A stretch of DNA of 64,000 nt. It comes from Streptomyces sp. SCSIO 30461 (lineage in GTDB: Bacteria; Actinomycetota; Actinomycetes; Streptomycetales; Streptomycetaceae). The stretch's first letter is position 1; every line of letters begins with the position of its first letter. The notes below the pieces were generated by a model that was given only the letters and a program-made list of their open reading frames with translations, did no database searches and was not told where the DNA came from. The stretch lies in NCBI RefSeq assembly GCF_037023745.1, contig NZ_CP146101.1, positions 124,001-188,000 of the forward strand, written 5' to 3'. A program made the position numbers and the translations under genes. Shown here piece by piece: positions 1 to 11,339 of the stretch.

Positions 1-198
1 TCGGCGGCGACCGCGGTCGCTGGCGACGTGTGGGAGTACGGGCCGCGCCATCTGTGGTCCGAGATCGAAGCGGCGCACCGCGGCTACGTCGACCTCGGCT
101 CCCCGGCCTCCGAGTCGTTCGGGCTGACGGTGGGCCGCGAAGGCGGGTACCTGTGGCTGCACGCGCCGGACAACGTGCTTGCGCCGGTGGCCGTGTAG
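1..198 (+). CDS. C-terminal end of a protein-methyltransferase-like gene (partial)
   Basis: The window opens inside a reading frame whose last 65 residues are visible, ending in TAG. The tail, with WEYGPRHLW, FGLTV and a terminal WLHAP, resembles from memory the C-terminus of the isoaspartate-methyltransferase-like enzymes found in Streptomyces graspetide-type (ATP-grasp modified) peptide clusters. No catalytic motif is in view, so the assignment rests only on tail similarity. The precursor peptide and ATP-grasp ligase genes would lie to the left of the window if this is right. Confidence 0.5.
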   Translation, partial: SAATAVAGDVWEYGPRHLWSEIEAAHRGYVDLGSPASESFGLTVGREGGYLWLHAPDNVLAPVAV

Positions 199-252
199 CG
201 GCTCTCTGACTGCCCCGGCCGGTTCCTGTATCCCCGTCGCGCCGGCCGGGGT

Positions 253-492
253 TCAGCGCTGCACGAGGTCGGCGAGCTCGACGCCGATGGCGTCTGAGAT
301 GCGGATCAGAGTGTCGAGTAACGGTGAGCTGTGGCCTTGCTCGATGCGGCTGTAACTCGCGATGTCGATGCCGGTCCGCTCGCACAGCTCGCGCTGGCTG
401 AGGTTGTGGTGCTCGCGCACGCGACGGATTCGTTCTCCGACTGCTTGGCGGCGGGCGATGACACTGGCTGTCAGCGGAGTTGGGCGCGGCAC
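253..492 (-). CDS. XRE-family helix-turn-helix regulator
   Basis: A small DNA-binding protein of 79 residues, almost entirely one Cro/C1-type HTH domain: helices around GERIRRVREHHNLSQRELCERTG, then the recognition segment ASYSRIEQG, then ISDAIGVELADLV. The GTG start at 492 was chosen because GGGAG lies about 10 bases upstream and because it leaves the large dyad at 513-556 outside the coding region. A start at 555 or 561 would run the gene through that dyad. It is probably autoregulatory through the dyad. It faces the end of the methyltransferase-like gene, with no partner gene (for example DUF397) in view. It may be a stray accessory regulator. Confidence 0.75.
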   Translation of the reverse strand: MPRPTPLTASVIARRQAVGERIRRVREHHNLSQRELCERTGIDIASYSRIEQGHSSPLLDTLIRISDAIGVELADLVQR

Positions 493-512
493 TTGGACTA
501 CGCTCCCGACCC

Positions 513-556
513 CATGATCATTTGTGATTAGGGTCGACCCTAATTGTTTGATCATG
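513..556. promoter_or_regulatory. Nested palindrome, likely operator of the XRE gene
   Basis: An 18-bp perfect palindrome (ATTAGGGTCGACCCTAAT, 527-544) is bracketed by an outer inverted pair, CATGATCA (513-520) and TGATCATG (549-556). It lies just upstream of the chosen GTG start of the XRE gene and is AT-richer than its surroundings. Inference: promoter plus binding site for the dimeric regulator. Confidence 0.6.
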
Positions 557-582
557 AGCACGGTCGGGAGGGCGGTGAGGGG

Positions 583-618
583 CGGGCCGCGACGTGATGT
601 GGTGTCCGTCGCGGCCCG
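583..618. terminator. 12-bp-stem hairpin
   Basis: CGGGCCGCGACG (583-594) pairs perfectly with CGTCGCGGCCCG (607-618) around a 12-base loop. There is no T-run. It could be a GC-type terminator or a remnant of a mobile element; no gene ends immediately before it on either strand. Confidence 0.35.
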
Positions 619-699
619 CTCGGCTGTATTGGTCGAATCCCGACCGTTTCACGCCGTCCCGGCTTCTTCTGAGACGGGGCGGTTTACTGTGGGCATCAC

Positions 700-752
700 G
701 ACGCCCCCTGCTGCAAAGGGTCGTGTCCCGCGACGTGGTGTAGGGGATCAAG
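700..752 (-). repeat. IS-terminus-like repeat, copy 1
   Basis: Read on the minus strand this begins CTTGATCCCCTACACCAC, continues GCGGGAC and ends in GCAGGGGGCGTC. Its first 28 bases match copy 2 (881-938) at 25 positions, in opposite orientation, and both end in the same GCAGGGGGCGTC block. Such GATCC-CTACACCAC ends are, from memory, typical of IS256-family elements in actinobacteria. No transposase gene remains. Confidence 0.55.
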
Positions 753-880
753 ATCTGTGCGTTCCGGTACGCGGCCCGTGGTGATCTCCATCGGCGCAGC
801 AGCCCACCAAGCCTGCCGGTGAGGCAGGTTGGGCGCCCGGCAGGGCGGAGCCGCCGTCCCTGGCCTGCGGATTCCGGCGC

Positions 881-938
881 CTTGATCCTCTACACCACTT
901 GGCGGGACGCCATCCTGCAAAGACCGGCAGGGGGCGTC
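881..938 (+). repeat. IS-terminus-like repeat, copy 2
   Basis: It begins CTTGATCCTCTACACCAC, then GGCGGGAC, and ends GGCAGGGGGCGTC. It faces copy 1 with 128 bases between them, so the putative element bodies would have lain on the outer sides (left of 700 and right of 938). A perfect 10-bp stem (CCCGTTGAGG 942-951 / CCTCAACGGG 963-972) follows directly. Confidence 0.55.
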
Positions 939-1047
939 TTTCCCGTTGAGGGCCTCCCGGCACCTCAACGGGAACTTGCCTGGGGCTGTGGTGTCAGGCA
1001 GACGGTGTTGCCACGCCTGCCTCCCCAATTGGCACTGTACCCGTGGC

Positions 1048-1094
1048 GATCATCCTTCTACACCCGGTAGCTGATCCTCTACGGAACTGCGACG
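1048..1094 (+). repeat. Degenerate IS-terminus-like motifs, copies 3 and 4
   Basis: GATCATCCTTCTACACC (1048-1064) and GATCCTCTACGGAACTGCGACG (about 1073-1094) repeat the GATCC-N-CTAC core of the better-preserved copies at 700-752 and 881-938. They point to several rounds of insertion and decay next to tRNA-Ile. Confidence 0.35.
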
Positions 1095-1151
1095 TTGTGT
1101 TCGAGTTAGGTTACGGACCAGTAGTGGATTCTCAAGATCAAGACATGCAGA

Positions 1152-1183
1152 AGGCCCGGTAGAAGATGATCTCTACCGGGCCT
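1152..1183 (-). terminator. Terminator hairpin downstream of tRNA-Ile
   Basis: A perfect 12-bp stem (AGGCCCGGTAGA 1152-1163 / TCTACCGGGCCT 1172-1183) with an 8-base loop lies 22 bases past the 3' end of the leftward tRNA gene, as expected for its transcription terminator. Confidence 0.65.
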
Positions 1184-1205
1184 CTGACCTGGATTCAGGT
1201 CACTG

Positions 1206-1279
1206 TGGGGCTAACAGGATTTGAACCTGTGGCCTCATCCTTATCAGGGATGCGCTCTAACCAACTGAGCTATAGCCCC
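1206..1279 (-). tRNA. tRNA-Ile (anticodon GAT)
   Basis: Read on the minus strand the gene starts GGGGCTATAGCTCAG, carries anticodon GAT in the loop CTGATAA, has a T-arm GTTCAAATC and closes with TAGCCCC plus discriminator A (74 nt). The 7-bp acceptor stem pairs fully. CCA is not encoded. It follows gyrA and the DUF3566 gene on the same strand, the usual actinobacterial position (gyrA, small membrane protein, ileT). A tRNA-Ala normally found next in many actinobacteria is not visible in this window. Confidence 0.97.
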
Positions 1280-1361
1280 TCCGCGCTGCGCGCTGACTCC
1301 TGAAGGTTAGCGCACGTGGGGGGTAGTCCCAAAATCGGTTCTCTACCCCCCGGACCCCCGC

Positions 1362-2072
1362 CTACTCGTCCTCCGCGAGCGTCAGCTCGATCCCGCCCAC
1401 GAACCCGGCGGAGATGTTGTAGATGAACGCTCCCAGCGTCGCCAGCGCTGTGGCCAGCACCACATCGATCACGGCGATCACCGAGGTGAAGATCAGCACA
1501 CGGGGCAGCGAGAGGAACGACTCCAGGTCGAAGCCGCCGCTGTCGCCGGCCTCGCCGCCGACCGACGTCGCGTCGCTGAACGTCCTGCCGACCTCCGTGA
1601 AGACGCCCATGGCGTCCATGACCATCCACAGCACCGCCGAAGCGATGATCGTGCAGATGCCGATGGCGATGGAGAGCAGAAAGCTCACCTTCATCACCGA
1701 CCACGGATCGGCCTTGGCGACCCGCAGACGCGCCTTGCGCGTCCTCGGCTGAGTGGTCGCCCCGGTGCGGGGGCGGCGTACCGCGTCCGCGGCGACCGGC
1801 TGCCCGGCCTCCGTACCCGGCTGCGGGCCACCCCCCTGAGTACCCTCCTCGCCCTGGGGCGACGGGTACGCCTGAGGTGGGTGGTAAGGCTGCTTCGTTC
1901 CCTGCTGCTGCACCGGCTGCTCCTGCTCCCCGCCGTCGTTCCCGTACGGGGGCTTGAGCCCCCCGGTGTCCGTCACCGTAACCCCCCGAGGGCCACCTGC
2001 GGAGCCGGGGGCACCCATGGGTCGGGCGGCTCCGGCAGAGGCACCCTGACCGGCGCCCTCGGCTCCACTCAC
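1362..2072 (-). CDS. DUF3566 membrane protein downstream of gyrA
   Basis: A 236-residue protein with a disordered N-terminal half rich in Gly, Pro and Gln (about residues 1-110), a basic patch (RKARLRVAKADPWSV), and a C-terminal DUF3566 domain with two hydrophobic segments (FLLSIAIGICTIIASAVLW and LIFTSVIAVIDVVLATALA). It ends in the acidic tail ELTLAEDE. Its ATG lies 3 bases beyond the gyrA stop, so it is translated from the gyrB-gyrA transcript. The mycobacterial equivalent (Rv0007) occupies the same place; its molecular role is not known. Confidence 0.9.
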   Translation of the reverse strand: MSGAEGAGQGASAGAARPMGAPGSAGGPRGVTVTDTGGLKPPYGNDGGEQEQPVQQQGTKQPYHPPQAYPSPQGEEGTQGGGPQPGTEAGQPVAADAVRRPRTGATTQPRTRKARLRVAKADPWSVMKVSFLLSIAIGICTIIASAVLWMVMDAMGVFTEVGRTFSDATSVGGEAGDSGGFDLESFLSLPRVLIFTSVIAVIDVVLATALATLGAFIYNISAGFVGGIELTLAEDE

Positions 2073-2075
2073 TTG

Positions 2076-4670
2076 CTACTCCTCGCGCTCCGCGGCGGCC
2101 TCTGCCACCACGGCACCTTCCTCGGCCCCGGCGGCGCCATCCGCGTCGTCGCCGTCGACTTCCTCGGCCTCGCGTCCCGCCTCGGCGTTGCGCGCGATAC
2201 CGACCACGGCGTCCCGCTTGCCCAGGTTGATCAGCTGGACGCCCATGGTGTCACGGCCCGTCTCCCTGACTTCGTTGACTCGCGTACGGATCACACCACC
2301 GGACAACGTGATGGCGAGGATCTCGTCGGTCTCCTCGACCACCAGCGCGCCCACGAGGGAGCCGCGGTCCTCCACGATCTTGGCGGCCTTGATACCGAGG
2401 CCACCACGCCCCTGGACGCGGTACTCGTCCACCGCGGTGCGCTTGGCGTACCCGCCGTCGGTGGCGGTGAACACGAACGTACCGGGCCGGACCACATTCA
2501 TCGAGAGCAGTTCGTCGCCCTCTCGGAAGCTCATGCCCTTCACGCCGGATGTCGCCCGGCCCATGGGCCTGAGGGCGTCGTCCGTGGCGGTGAACCGGAT
2601 CGACTGGGCCTTCTTGCTGATCAGCAGCAGGTCGTCCTCGGCCGACACCAACTCGGCACCGATCAGCTCGTCGTCACGGCCGTCCTCGGTCTCCCTGAGG
2701 TTGATCGCGATGACACCGCCGGAACGAGGGGAGTCGTAGTCCTTCAGCGGGGTCTTCTTCACCAGACCCGCCTTGGTGGCGAGCACCAGGTACGGCACGG
2801 CCTCGTAGTCGCGGATCGCCAGGATCTCGGCGATCTGCTCGTCCGGCTGGAAGGCCAGCAGGTTGGCGACGTGCTGTCCGCGTGCGTCCCGGCCGGCGTC
2901 CGGCAGCTCGTATGCCTTGGCCCGGTACACCCGGCCCTTGTTGGTGAAGAACAGCAGCCAGTGGTGCGTGGTGGAGACGAAGAAGTGGTCGACGATGTCG
3001 TCCTGCTTCAGCTTCGTACCGCGCACGCCCTTGCCACCCCGCTTCTGCGAGCGGTAGTCCTCGGTCTTGGTGCGCTTGATGTAGCCACCGCGCGTGATGG
3101 TGACGACGATGTCCTCTTCGGCGATCAGGTCCTCGATGGACATGTCACCGTCGAAGGGGATCAGCTTGGAGCGCCGGTCGTCGCCGAACTTCTCCACCAG
3201 GGCGGCGAGCTCCTCGCTGACGATCGCGCGCTGCTTCTCCGGCGAGGCGAGGATCCCGTTGTACTCGTTGATCTTCGCCTGGAGCTCGTCGTGCTCCTGC
3301 ACGATCTTCTGCCGCTCCAGGGCGGCCAGCCTGCGGAGCTGCATCTCCAGGATCGCGTTGGCCTGGATCTCGTCGATCTCCAGCAGGCCCATCAGGCCCT
3401 CGCGCGCGACCTCGACCGTCTCACTGCGCCGGATCAGCGCGATGACCTCGTCGATCGAGTCCAGCGCCTTCAGCAGACCGCGCAGGATGTGGGCCCGCTC
3501 CTCGGCCTTTCGCAGCCGGAACTTCGTCCTGCGGACGATGACCTCGATCTGGTGCGTCACCCAGTGGCGGATGAACGCGTCCAGCGACAGCGTGCGCGGC
3601 ACCCCGTCGACCAGCGCCAGCATGTTGGCGCCGAAGTTGGTCTGGAGATCGGTGTGCTTGTACAGGTTGTTGAGGACGACCTTGGCTACGGCGTCCCGCT
3701 TGAGCACGATGACCAGGCGCTGGCCGGTGCGGGACGAGGTCTCGTCGCGGACGTCGGCGATGCCGCCGACCTTGCCGTCCTTCACCAGGTCGGCGATCTT
3801 CTGCGCGAGGTTGTCCGGGTTGACCTGGTACGGAAGCTCCGTGACCACCAGGCACTGGCGGTTCTGGATCTCCTCGACCTCGACCACCGCGCGCATCGTG
3901 ATGGAGCCGCGACCGGTGCGGTACGCCTCCTCGATGCCCTTGCGACCCACGACCAGGGCGCCGGTCGGGAAGTCGGGGCCCTTGATCCGCTCCACCAGCG
4001 CGTCGAGGAGCTCCTCGTGGCTGGCCTCCGGGTGCTCCAGCGCCCACTGGGCGCCGGCCGCGACCTCGCGCAGATTGTGCGGCGGGATGTTGGTGGCCAT
4101 ACCGACCGCGATACCGGCGCTGCCGTTGACCAGCAGGTTCGGGAAGCGGGACGGCAGGACCGTCGGCTCCTGGTTGCGGCCGTCGTAGTTGTCCTGGAAG
4201 TCGACGGTCTCCTCGTCGATGTCCCGGAGCATCTCCATCGACAGCGGCGCCATCTTGCACTCGGTGTAGCGCATGGCGGCGGCCGGGTCGTTGCCGGGGG
4301 AGCCGAAGTTGCCGTTGGAGTCGACCAGCGGCATCCGCATCGACCACGGCTGGGCGAGACGCACGAGCGCGTCGTAGATGGAGGAGTCGCCGTGCGGGTG
4401 GTACGTACCCATGACGTCGCCGACGACACGGGCGCACTTGTAGAAGCCCTTCTCGGGCCGGTAGCCGCCGTCGTACATCGCGTACAGCACACGGCGGTGG
4501 ACGGGCTTGAGGCCGTCCCGTACGTCCGGCAGCGCACGAGAGACGATGACGGACATCGCGTAGTCGAGGTAGGAGCGCTGCATCTCCGTCTCGAGCCCGA
4601 CGGGCTCGATCCGCAGTTGCGTGCCTTCCTCTTCGGTACCGGTGGTGGCGGGGGTCTTCTCGTCGGCCAT
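2076..4670 (-). CDS. gyrA: DNA gyrase subunit A
   Basis: The breakage-reunion subunit of gyrase (864 residues), which with GyrB introduces negative supercoils. The catalytic tyrosine is Y135 in AAAMRYTE. The quinolone-resistance region reads [10 protein letters not shown], with S96 and D100 at the positions equivalent to E. coli S83 and D87, i.e. the unmutated state at these sites. The C-terminal beta-pinwheel carries a GyrA box, QKRGGKG, needed for DNA wrapping. The ATG start has an AAAGGAC-like ribosome binding site. It follows gyrB by about 40 bases as one operon, with the DUF3566 gene behind it. Confidence 0.98.
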   Translation of the reverse strand: MADEKTPATTGTEEEGTQLRIEPVGLETEMQRSYLDYAMSVIVSRALPDVRDGLKPVHRRVLYAMYDGGYRPEKGFYKCARVVGDVMGTYHPHGDSSIYDALVRLAQPWSMRMPLVDSNGNFGSPGNDPAAAMRYTECKMAPLSMEMLRDIDEETVDFQDNYDGRNQEPTVLPSRFPNLLVNGSAGIAVGMATNIPPHNLREVAAGAQWALEHPEASHEELLDALVERIKGPDFPTGALVVGRKGIEEAYRTGRGSITMRAVVEVEEIQNRQCLVVTELPYQVNPDNLAQKIADLVKDGKVGGIADVRDETSSRTGQRLVIVLKRDAVAKVVLNNLYKHTDLQTNFGANMLALVDGVPRTLSLDAFIRHWVTHQIEVIVRRTKFRLRKAEERAHILRGLLKALDSIDEVIALIRRSETVEVAREGLMGLLEIDEIQANAILEMQLRRLAALERQKIVQEHDELQAKINEYNGILASPEKQRAIVSEELAALVEKFGDDRRSKLIPFDGDMSIEDLIAEEDIVVTITRGGYIKRTKTEDYRSQKRGGKGVRGTKLKQDDIVDHFFVSTTHHWLLFFTNKGRVYRAKAYELPDAGRDARGQHVANLLAFQPDEQIAEILAIRDYEAVPYLVLATKAGLVKKTPLKDYDSPRSGGVIAINLRETEDGRDDELIGAELVSAEDDLLLISKKAQSIRFTATDDALRPMGRATSGVKGMSFREGDELLSMNVVRPGTFVFTATDGGYAKRTAVDEYRVQGRGGLGIKAAKIVEDRGSLVGALVVEETDEILAITLSGGVIRTRVNEVRETGRDTMGVQLINLGKRDAVVGIARNAEAGREAEEVDGDDADGAAGAEEGAVVAEAAAEREE

Positions 4671-4711
4671 TGCTGGTCTTCAGTCCTTTCGAGCGGTCAG
4701 CTGAGACCGAC

Positions 4712-7304
<2,593 letters not shown>

Positions 7305-7859
7305 TCAGCCGTATGTGTCCCCCGGGCCCACACTCCCCGGTGCCCGCAGGGCCCCGTAGCGACGCACGGGACCGCCGGGTCCCAGCACCTTGATCACGCG
7401 CACCGTCCCCTGGCCCAGGTCCTCGTTCAGGCGGGCGACCAGCCGCGGTGCCAGCAGCCGCAGCTGCGTCGCCCATGCCGTCGAGTCGCACTGCACCGTC
7501 AGCACCCGCTGGTCCGGCTCCTCGTCGTACCGCAGCGGTACGCAGTGCTTCGCCAGGTCCTCGCCGACGATCTGCGGCCAGCGCCCCATCACCCCGCCCA
7601 CCGCCGCGGGTGTCTCCCAGCCCCGCTCGGTGATCAGGCGGTTGATCGCAGCACCCAGCGGCAGCGGGTCGCGGCCGTCCGCGCGGGCTCCGGAGCGCAG
7701 CCCGCCGCCCCGCCTGGCCTGCCGCTTCTCCTGGGCCGCCGCACCGCGTGCCCGAGCCTGTTCCTTGGCCGCGCGCAGCGCCACCCGGGCCAGATCCACA
7801 CCCGACGGCTCAGGCACGCCGGCGGCTCCAGTCGCCCCGGCCGCCTCGTTCTCGCTCAT
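7305..7859 (-). CDS. dciA: DciA-family (DUF721) helicase-associated protein
   Basis: A 184-residue protein with a basic, Ala/Arg-rich N-terminal half (about 1-75) and a C-terminal DUF721/DciA domain ([32 protein letters not shown], then [21 protein letters not shown]). DciA is the ancestral loader/operator of the replicative helicase DnaB in bacteria that lack DnaC. Its ATG overlaps the recF stop (ATGA), so the two are translationally coupled. The window also contains dnaA, dnaN and dnaB, so most of the initiation machinery is encoded within about 40 kb. Confidence 0.9.
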   Translation of the reverse strand: MSENEAAGATGAAGVPEPSGVDLARVALRAAKEQARARGAAAQEKRQARRGGGLRSGARADGRDPLPLGAAINRLITERGWETPAAVGGVMGRWPQIVGEDLAKHCVPLRYDEEPDQRVLTVQCDSTAWATQLRLLAPRLVARLNEDLGQGTVRVIKVLGPGGPVRRYGALRAPGSVGPGDTYG

Positions 7860-8977
7860 ACGCGCTCCACCGCGCCCTCCGCCACCGCGTAGCGCGCCCC
7901 GGCCAGCACCACGGGCACGTCGTCCTCCACCGCCGCCGTCACCAGGACCTGCTCACCCGGAGCGACCAGCTCCGCGAGCCGCTCACGGCGCCGGGCGTCC
8001 AACTCGGCGAAGACGTCGTCGAGCACCAGCACCGGCTCGTTGCCCTCCGCCCGCAGCAGGTCGTACGAGGCCAGCCTCAGCGCCAGCGCGTAAGACCAGG
8101 ACTCGCCATGGCTCGCGTACCCCTTCGCGGGCAGCTCGCCGAGCTTGAGCAGCAGTTCATCGCGGTGCGGTCCGACGAGCGTCACCCCCCGCTCGATCTC
8201 CTGCTTGCGCACATCGGCGAGCGCGCCGATCAACTGCTCGTACAACTCCGCTCGGCCCTGCGCTCCGCTGCCGCCCGAGCCCCGGTACTCGAGCGCCGCC
8301 GGTCCGCCTCCGGGGGCGAGCTGTTCATATGCCTTGTCCGCGAGCGGCTGGAGCGTCGCGATCAGATCCAGGCGCTGCGCCAGCAGCTCCGCGCCGGCCT
8401 TGGCCAGATGCTGGTCCCACACGTCCAGGGTGGACAGATCGGCCCCGCGCCCGCCATGGCGACGCGCCATCGCGGCGGTCTTGAGCAGGGTGTTGCGCTG
8501 CTTGAGCACTCGCTCGTAGTCCGACCGCACTCCTGCCATCCGCGGCGACCGCGCGGTGATCAGCTCGTCCAGGAACCGCCGCCGCTCTCCCGGGTCTCCC
8601 TTGACCAGCGCGAGGTCCTCGGGCGCGAAAAGCACCGTCCGTACGATCCCGAGCACATCGCGCGGTCTGACCTGCGACGATCGATTGATCCTGGCTCGGT
8701 TCGCCCGCCCCGGGTTCAGCTCGAGCTCCACCAGCTGGGACCGCTCCCCCTGGGTGACCGCGGCCCGGATGATTGCACGGTCCGCCCCCATCCGGACCAG
8801 CGGAGCGTCGGAGGCGACCCGGTGGCTGCCGAGCGTGGCGAGATAGCCGACGGCTTCCACCAGATTGGTCTTGCCCTGGCCGTTTGCACCGACGAACACG
8901 GTGACGCCCGGGTCGAGCGGGACCTCGACCCGGGCATACGAGCGGAAGTCGGCCAGCGACAGATGCGTGACATGCAT
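7856..8977 (-). CDS. recF: DNA replication/repair ATPase RecF
   Basis: A 373-residue SMC-like ATPase that helps load RecA at gaps and restart forks. Walker [10 protein letters not shown] is at residues 30-38, the signature region is [13 protein letters not shown], and Walker B is [12 protein letters not shown] near the C-terminus. Length and motifs are complete. It overlaps dciA by 4 bases and follows gnd by 87 bases, a gap that contains a perfect palindrome (9022-9045). Confidence 0.97.
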   Translation of the reverse strand: MHVTHLSLADFRSYARVEVPLDPGVTVFVGANGQGKTNLVEAVGYLATLGSHRVASDAPLVRMGADRAIIRAAVTQGERSQLVELELNPGRANRARINRSSQVRPRDVLGIVRTVLFAPEDLALVKGDPGERRRFLDELITARSPRMAGVRSDYERVLKQRNTLLKTAAMARRHGGRGADLSTLDVWDQHLAKAGAELLAQRLDLIATLQPLADKAYEQLAPGGGPAALEYRGSGGSGAQGRAELYEQLIGALADVRKQEIERGVTLVGPHRDELLLKLGELPAKGYASHGESWSYALALRLASYDLLRAEGNEPVLVLDDVFAELDARRRERLAELVAPGEQVLVTAAVEDDVPVVLAGARYAVAEGAVERV

Positions 8978-9021
8978 ATGGAACGCCGACCTCCCCCGGC
9001 TTCTACTCCGTGCTCAACCAC

Positions 9022-9045
9022 GGTCCGTGCACATGTGCACGGACC
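9022..9045 (-). terminator. 24-bp perfect palindrome between gnd and recF
   Basis: The sequence from GGTCCGTGCA to TGCACGGACC is an uninterrupted 24-bp palindrome (centre CATG), 20 bases past the gnd stop. As RNA it would be a 10-bp stem with a 4-base loop, fitting a terminator or attenuator between gnd and recF. As DNA it could also be a dimeric operator. There is no T-run. Confidence 0.45.
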
Positions 9046-9064
9046 ACCGCGCACAGCCTGTGGA

Positions 9065-9943
9065 CTACTTCTTGGCCTCGACCGCGTGCCCGCCGAACTG
9101 GTTCCGCAGAGCGGAGATCATCTTCATCTGGGGAGAGTCGTCCTGGCGGGAGGCGAACCGCGCGAACAGCGAGGCGGTGATCGCGGGCAGCGGGACCGCA
9201 TGGCCGATGGCCGCCTCCACAGTCCAGCGGCCCTCACCGGAGTCCTGCGCGTAACCGCGCAGCTTGTCCAGGTGCTCGTCCTCGTCCAGGGCGTTGACCG
9301 CGAGATCGAGCAGCCAGGAGCGGATGACCGTGCCCTCCTGCCAGGAGCGGAAGACCTCACGTACGTCCGTGACCGAGTCGACCTTCTCCAGCAGCTCCCA
9401 GCCCTCGGCGTAGGCCTGCATCATCGCGTACTCGATGCCGTTGTGGACCATCTTCGCAAAGTGGCCGGCTCCCACCTTGCCCGCGTGTACGGCGCCGAAG
9501 TCGCCTTCGGGCTTGAGCGCGTCGAAGATGGGCTGCACCTTGCCGACATGCTCATCGCTGCCGCCGTACATCAGCGCGTAGCCGTTCTCCAGGCCCCACA
9601 CACCGCCAGAGACACCGCAGTCGACGAAACCTATGCCCTTGATGCCCAGCTCGACGGCGTGCCGCTCGTCGTCGGTCCAGCGGGAGTTGCCTCCGTCCAC
9701 GACGATGTCGCCGGGCGACAGCAGCCCTGCCAGCTCATCGATGACGGCCTGGGTCGCATGACCCGCGGGCACCATCACCCACACAACCCGGGGCCCCTCC
9801 AGCTTGTCCACAAGCTCATCGAGGCTGTGGACATCGGCGAGGTCCGGATCGCGGTCGTAACCGATCACGGTGTGGCCTGCGCGGCGGATCCGCTCGCGCA
9901 TGTTGCCGCCCATCTTGCCGAGGCCGACGAGACCGAGCTCCAT
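9065..9943 (-). CDS. gnd: 6-phosphogluconate dehydrogenase, short decarboxylating type
   Basis: Oxidises and decarboxylates 6-phosphogluconate to ribulose-5-phosphate in the pentose phosphate pathway. At 292 residues it belongs to the short (about 300-residue) class rather than the 470-residue E. coli type. The N-terminal dinucleotide fold is GLVGLGKMGGNM. The substrate signature is VDGGNS, then GVSGGVWG, and the catalytic lysine region is GHFAKMVHNGIEY. Its position between dnaN and recF is a Streptomyces peculiarity. Cofactor preference (NAD or NADP) cannot be read with confidence. Confidence 0.93.
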   Translation of the reverse strand: MELGLVGLGKMGGNMRERIRRAGHTVIGYDRDPDLADVHSLDELVDKLEGPRVVWVMVPAGHATQAVIDELAGLLSPGDIVVDGGNSRWTDDERHAVELGIKGIGFVDCGVSGGVWGLENGYALMYGGSDEHVGKVQPIFDALKPEGDFGAVHAGKVGAGHFAKMVHNGIEYAMMQAYAEGWELLEKVDSVTDVREVFRSWQEGTVIRSWLLDLAVNALDEDEHLDKLRGYAQDSGEGRWTVEAAIGHAVPLPAITASLFARFASRQDDSPQMKMISALRNQFGGHAVEAKK

Positions 9944-10075
9944 CAGTGATTCCTTCAGGTCGTGTGCAGTTCTGTGCCCGCGTCCGAGCCTACGCCCGGA
10001 CGCGGGTGCACACCTGTGGGGTCCGTCGCTCGTACGAGGGCCCCGGGAGTGGACGATCGCCGGCGACCACGCAGG

Positions 10076-11206
10076 TCAGCCGCTGAGCCGCACCGGCATG
10101 ATCAGATACTTGTAGGCCTCGTCCGCCTCCGCGTCCACCGCGGGCTTGCCGCTGAGCAGCGCAGGCTTGGTGGAGGTGGTGAAGGAGAGCTGGGCGACCG
10201 GGGAGTCGATGGCGCTCAGACCGTCCAGCAGGAAGTTCGGGTTGAAGGCGATCGAGATGTCATCGCCGTCCAGCTTGGCGTCCACGCGCTCCACAGCCTG
10301 TGCGTCATCGCTGGAACCGGCCTCCAGGATCAGCACGCCCTGCTCGAAGGACAGCCGCACCGGGGTGTTCCGCTCGGCGACCAGCGCGACACGCTTGACG
10401 GCCTCGACGAACGGGGCGGTCTCGATCACCGCGACCGAGTTGAACTCCGTCGGGAACAGCGTCCGGTACTTCGGCAGGTCGCCTTCGAGCAGCCGCGTGG
10501 TGGTACGACGGCCGGCGCCCTCGAAACCGATCAGGCCCTCACCGGCACCGGAGCCGGACAGCGCCAGAGTGACGGTGTCGCCGCTGGTCAGCGCCTTGGC
10601 CGTATCCAGCAGCGTCTTGGCGGGCACGAGCGCGACGGCGGATGCGTCGGGGGACTCGGGCTTCCACAGGAACTCGCGGACCGCGAAGCGGTAGCGGTCG
10701 GTGGAGGCCAGAGTGACCGTGTCGCCCTCGATCTCGATGCGCACACCGGTGAGCACCGGGAGGGTGTCGTCCCGTCCGGCGGCGATGGCGACCTGGGCGG
10801 CGGCGGAGGCGAAGACCTCGCCGGGGACCGTGCCGGTCGCGGTCGGCATCTGCGGCAGTGCCGGGTACTCCTCCACGGGCAGCGTGTGCAGGGTGAAGCG
10901 GGACGAGCCGCAGACCACGGTGGCTCGTACACCGTCTGTGGAGATCTCCACGGGGCGGTTCGGAAGGGCGCGGCAGATGTCGGCCAGCAGGCGGCCGGAT
11001 ACGAGGACGGTGCCGTCCTCCTCGACCTCCGCCTCGACGGAGACCCGCGCGGAGACCTCGTAGTCGAAGCTGGAGAAGCTCAGCGCGCCGTCCTCGGCCT
11101 TCAGAAGAAGGCCCGCGAGAACGGGCGCCGGCGGACGTGCCGGGAGGCTCCGGGCCACCCACGCCACCGCCTCCGCGAGTACATCGCGCTCCACCCGGAT
11201 CTTCAC
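10076..11206 (-). CDS. dnaN: DNA polymerase III sliding clamp (beta subunit)
   Basis: The ring-shaped processivity clamp, 376 residues from the GTG at 11206 (VKIRVERDVLAEAVAWVAR). The start is supported by GGAGG ten bases upstream and by the family N-terminus; upstream ATG/GTG codons would add a non-homologous extension. Three clamp domains are present, and the C-terminal YLIMPVRLSG is the typical end of the protein-binding cleft (M-P-V/M-R). It lies on the left flank of oriC, transcribed away from it. Confidence 0.97.
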   Translation of the reverse strand: MKIRVERDVLAEAVAWVARSLPARPPAPVLAGLLLKAEDGALSFSSFDYEVSARVSVEAEVEEDGTVLVSGRLLADICRALPNRPVEISTDGVRATVVCGSSRFTLHTLPVEEYPALPQMPTATGTVPGEVFASAAAQVAIAAGRDDTLPVLTGVRIEIEGDTVTLASTDRYRFAVREFLWKPESPDASAVALVPAKTLLDTAKALTSGDTVTLALSGSGAGEGLIGFEGAGRRTTTRLLEGDLPKYRTLFPTEFNSVAVIETAPFVEAVKRVALVAERNTPVRLSFEQGVLILEAGSSDDAQAVERVDAKLDGDDISIAFNPNFLLDGLSAIDSPVAQLSFTTSTKPALLSGKPAVDAEADEAYKYLIMPVRLSG

Positions 11207-11339
11207 CGGAACCGCCTCCTGCTGTTGCTCGCTCGCTCTGCTGGCCTTCGTGGTCGGCATGACTGCCGGCGGGGAGCCGGGGTGATGCCGGAGACCAGTC
11301 TGACGCACGGCACCCACACTCGGTGCGGCTCGGGGTCAA

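Larger units (their letters stand above)
557..1151. other. Gene-free accessory patch with decayed IS-like ends
   Basis: No convincing coding region is present. The open frames here run across inverted IS-like termini and lack ribosome binding sites. The stretch holds a 12-bp-stem hairpin (583-618), two related outward-facing IS-like ends (700-752 and 881-938), a perfect 10-bp stem at 942-951/963-972, and a third set of degenerate ends near 1048-1094. Confidence 0.6.

Noticed and set aside
696..1028. Minus-strand 110-residue frame left of tRNA-Ile
   Set aside because: It reads through two inverted IS-like ends and lacks a ribosome binding site and any domain.
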